This document shows, piece after piece, positions 5,634-6,818 of a DNA stretch of 6,818 nucleotides. The notes beneath the pieces are model-generated. The model did not search any database, was not told where the DNA came from, and saw only the letters and a program-made list of their open reading frames with translations. Origin of the DNA: Rubrobacteraceae bacterium (lineage in GTDB: Bacteria > Actinomycetota > Rubrobacteria > Rubrobacterales > Rubrobacteraceae); NCBI GenBank assembly GCA_021156345.1, contig JAJNDJ010000199.1:1-6818 (forward strand). The letters are read 5' to 3'. A program made the position numbers and the translations under genes. Numbering within the stretch: position 1 is the first letter of the stretch; each line of letters starts with the position of its first letter.

Positions 5634-6415
5634 GAGGGGTTTGGGGCGAGGTCTCTCCGCCCTCATCGCTACCGGCGAGAGCGTAGGGGGACTCAAGTTC
5701 GAGGAGTTGCCCGTGTCGGCGATACGCCCGAACTCGCGCCAGCCGAGAACCAGCTTTCCCGAGGCAGGGATACGAGAGCTTGCCGCCTCCATAAAGGAGG
5801 TCGGAATATTGCAGCCTCTGGTCGTACGCCCGACCCCGGGCGGCTTCGAGCTCATAGGACGAGTCCATGGAGCTGGCGCTCGTGGAGAACCTCCAGAGGG
5901 AGAACCTCAGCCCTCTGGAGACCGCCGCAGCCTACCAGACTCTAATGGACGGCTTCGGGCTTACCAGAGAGCGGCTCGCGCGAAGGCTGGGCAAGAGCAG
6001 GGCCGCGGTAACCAACACCCTTCGGCTCGTGCACTTGCCCGAGAAGATTCAGGCTCTCCTGGGCGACGGAAAGCTCTCTGAAGGACACGCCCGTGCACTG
6101 TTGGGGCTGGAGACCGAAGCACAGATGACCCAGCTGGCACAGAAGGTCGTAGCCGAGAAGCTCTCCGTCAGAAAGACCGAGGAACTCGTCCGCGAACTAC
6201 ATGGCAACCACGCCGAGACTTCCCGCGCGACGTCAAACGAGGGGAGCGCGACCCCGGAGGAGTTCCACCAAGCATCGCGCATCATGCGTGAAGCCATCGA
6301 ATTGCCGGTCAGGGTGAAGAGCCTGAAGAGCGGCGGAAAGGTCGAGATCCGCTTCCGCCAGACAGAGGAGCTCCAGGCCCTCGTGGCCCTCCTGACTTCA
6401 CGAGATGACGCCTGA
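5626..6415 (+). pseudogene. parB: Chromosome partitioning protein ParB (Spo0J), broken by an internal out-of-frame deletion
   Basis: ParB is a CTP-dependent DNA clamp that loads at parS. The GTG at 5626 overlaps the parA stop by 8 nt, has GAGGTGG upstream (5613-5619), and gives the typical start VGKRGLGRGLSALI. Segment one runs to 5856 and contains LQPLVVRP and GGFELI. Homology resumes at about 5858 in another frame with DESMELALVENLQRENLSPL. It continues through the parS-reading helix-turn-helix (LTRERLARRLGKSRAAVTNT) and SEGHARALLGL to the C-terminal dimer domain ending TSRDDA, with the stop at 6413-6415. Compared from memory with B. subtilis Spo0J (282 residues), about 27 codons are missing, including the GERRxRA CTP-binding box. 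The remaining pieces total about 262 residues. A literal reading from GTG 5626 would run off-frame to 6081. An internal ATG at 5867 could give an N-terminally truncated, CTPase-less DNA-binding fragment. Confidence 0.9.
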
Positions 6416-6443
6416 TACAAGGCACTATGGTGACGATTAAACG

Positions 6444-6455
6444 TATATGCATATA
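6444..6455. promoter_or_regulatory. AT-rich 12-bp palindrome in the parB-downstream gap
   Basis: TATATGCATATA is a perfect palindrome in the 148-nt gap (6416-6563) between parB and the next gene. A second weak inverted repeat, CTACCG (6486-6491) with CGGTAG (6502-6507), lies nearer the gene, beside TAGACT (6510-6515), which could be a -10 element. No good -35 box or terminator is seen. An operator is possible but unproven. Confidence 0.3.
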
Positions 6456-6551
6456 ACAGGGATGTTACCTGGGCCGAAATGAGATCTACCGCTTTGTGAT
6501 CCGGTAGTATAGACTTATCTGTCTGCGCATTCTCAGGGATTCTGGCGTGGG

Positions 6552-6556
6552 GGAGG
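6552..6556 (+). promoter_or_regulatory. Strong ribosome binding site (GGAGG) fixing the start at 6564
   Basis: GGAGG lies 7 nt before the ATG at 6564 within a run of purines (GGGGGAGGGG). It is the best Shine-Dalgarno match in the window and settles the start of the last gene. Confidence 0.8.
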
Positions 6557-6563
6557 GGACGGC

Positions 6564-6818
6564 ATGTCGGGAGGACAGCTAAGACTTTGGTCGATTCTGG
6601 GCGTGCTGTCTATTGCGCTTGTCCTGGCGGGTTCGGAGGGGCCTTTGCGGGCGCAATCCGCGGGCGAGGATGCGTCTGTCGCGCGGTCCACGCGGGTACC
6701 TTTGCTGGAAGCCAAGATCAGTGATCAGGACGCCGCATTGCGGGGCATGATCGAGGAGATCTCCACCGTAGGCGCAGAGTTGGACCGGGCGCAATCGCGG
6801 GTGGATGATGCGGGGGCG
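6564..6818 (+). CDS. Secreted coiled-coil protein, N-terminal 85 residues (truncated by window edge)
   Basis: I do not recognise a specific family from this fragment. The product starts MSGGQLRLWSILGVLSIALV. It has a short basic n-region, a hydrophobic core (about 9-22) and a likely signal peptidase I site after PLRA (residue 30), followed by a Ser/Ala-rich stretch. From about residue 47 the sequence EAKISDQDAALRGMIEEIS and following residues have a charged/leucine heptad-like pattern typical of a coiled coil. This layout is common at the N-terminus of CwlO-like or M23/NlpC-P60 peptidoglycan hydrolases of Gram-positive bacteria, but the catalytic domain would lie beyond the window, so that is a guess. 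It has its own 148-nt upstream region and strong ribosome binding site, so it is probably not part of the parAB operon. Confidence 0.75.
   Translation, partial: MSGGQLRLWSILGVLSIALVLAGSEGPLRAQSAGEDASVARSTRVPLLEAKISDQDAALRGMIEEISTVGAELDRAQSRVDDAGA

Overview
The window is a bacterial chromosomal origin region of high G+C content. From left to right it holds dnaA (minus strand, entering from the left edge), an ATPase/winged-helix gene on the same strand, a compact DnaA-box cluster (oriC), and then a plus-strand run: rpmH, rnpA, yidD, yidC, jag (khpB), rsmG, parA, parB. The start of a secreted coiled-coil protein gene lies at the right edge. This order is the classic origin-proximal gene order. 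The short YidC, the 44-residue L34, TTG/GTG starts and high G+C suggest a deep-branching actinobacterium such as the Rubrobacter group. That assignment is inference from gene style, not a database match.

Replication half (1-1550): dnaA and the upstream ATPase-wHTH gene are separated by only 2 nt and read away from oriC. Three perfect DnaA boxes (TTATCCACA) lie at 1515-1547. Two form a perfect 12-bp tandem repeat, and the second and third form a 27-bp palindrome. rpmH and the genes after it diverge to the right, so transcription follows fork movement on both sides.

Ribosome/RNA/membrane half (1800-4961): rpmH (missed by length filters), rnpA, yidD, yidC and jag are tightly packed. L34, RNase P protein, the YidD insertion factor, the YidC insertase and the KH-R3H protein Jag follow one another with gaps of 3-12 nt or overlap. 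The yidC reading frame appears to have lost one base near 3270. The alternative frame gives a typical lysine-rich YidC tail and a perfect ATGA overlap with jag.

Segregation part (4118-6415): two parS sites (core GTTTCACGTGAAAC) flank the jag-rsmG gap, and the second is built into the first codons of rsmG. parA and parB overlap by 8 nt but both are broken. Each has an internal out-of-frame deletion that removes the most conserved nucleotide-binding segment: the DxDPQGN region of ParA and the GERR box of ParB. Either this strain has degraded parAB, or the assembly is wrong at two places.

The most unusual intact item is the HATPase-winged-helix gene placed between dnaA and oriC. It looks like an ATP-binding DNA regulator in the dnaA operon and is the best candidate for something not well described. 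I saw no mobile elements, CRISPR arrays, tRNA or rRNA genes.
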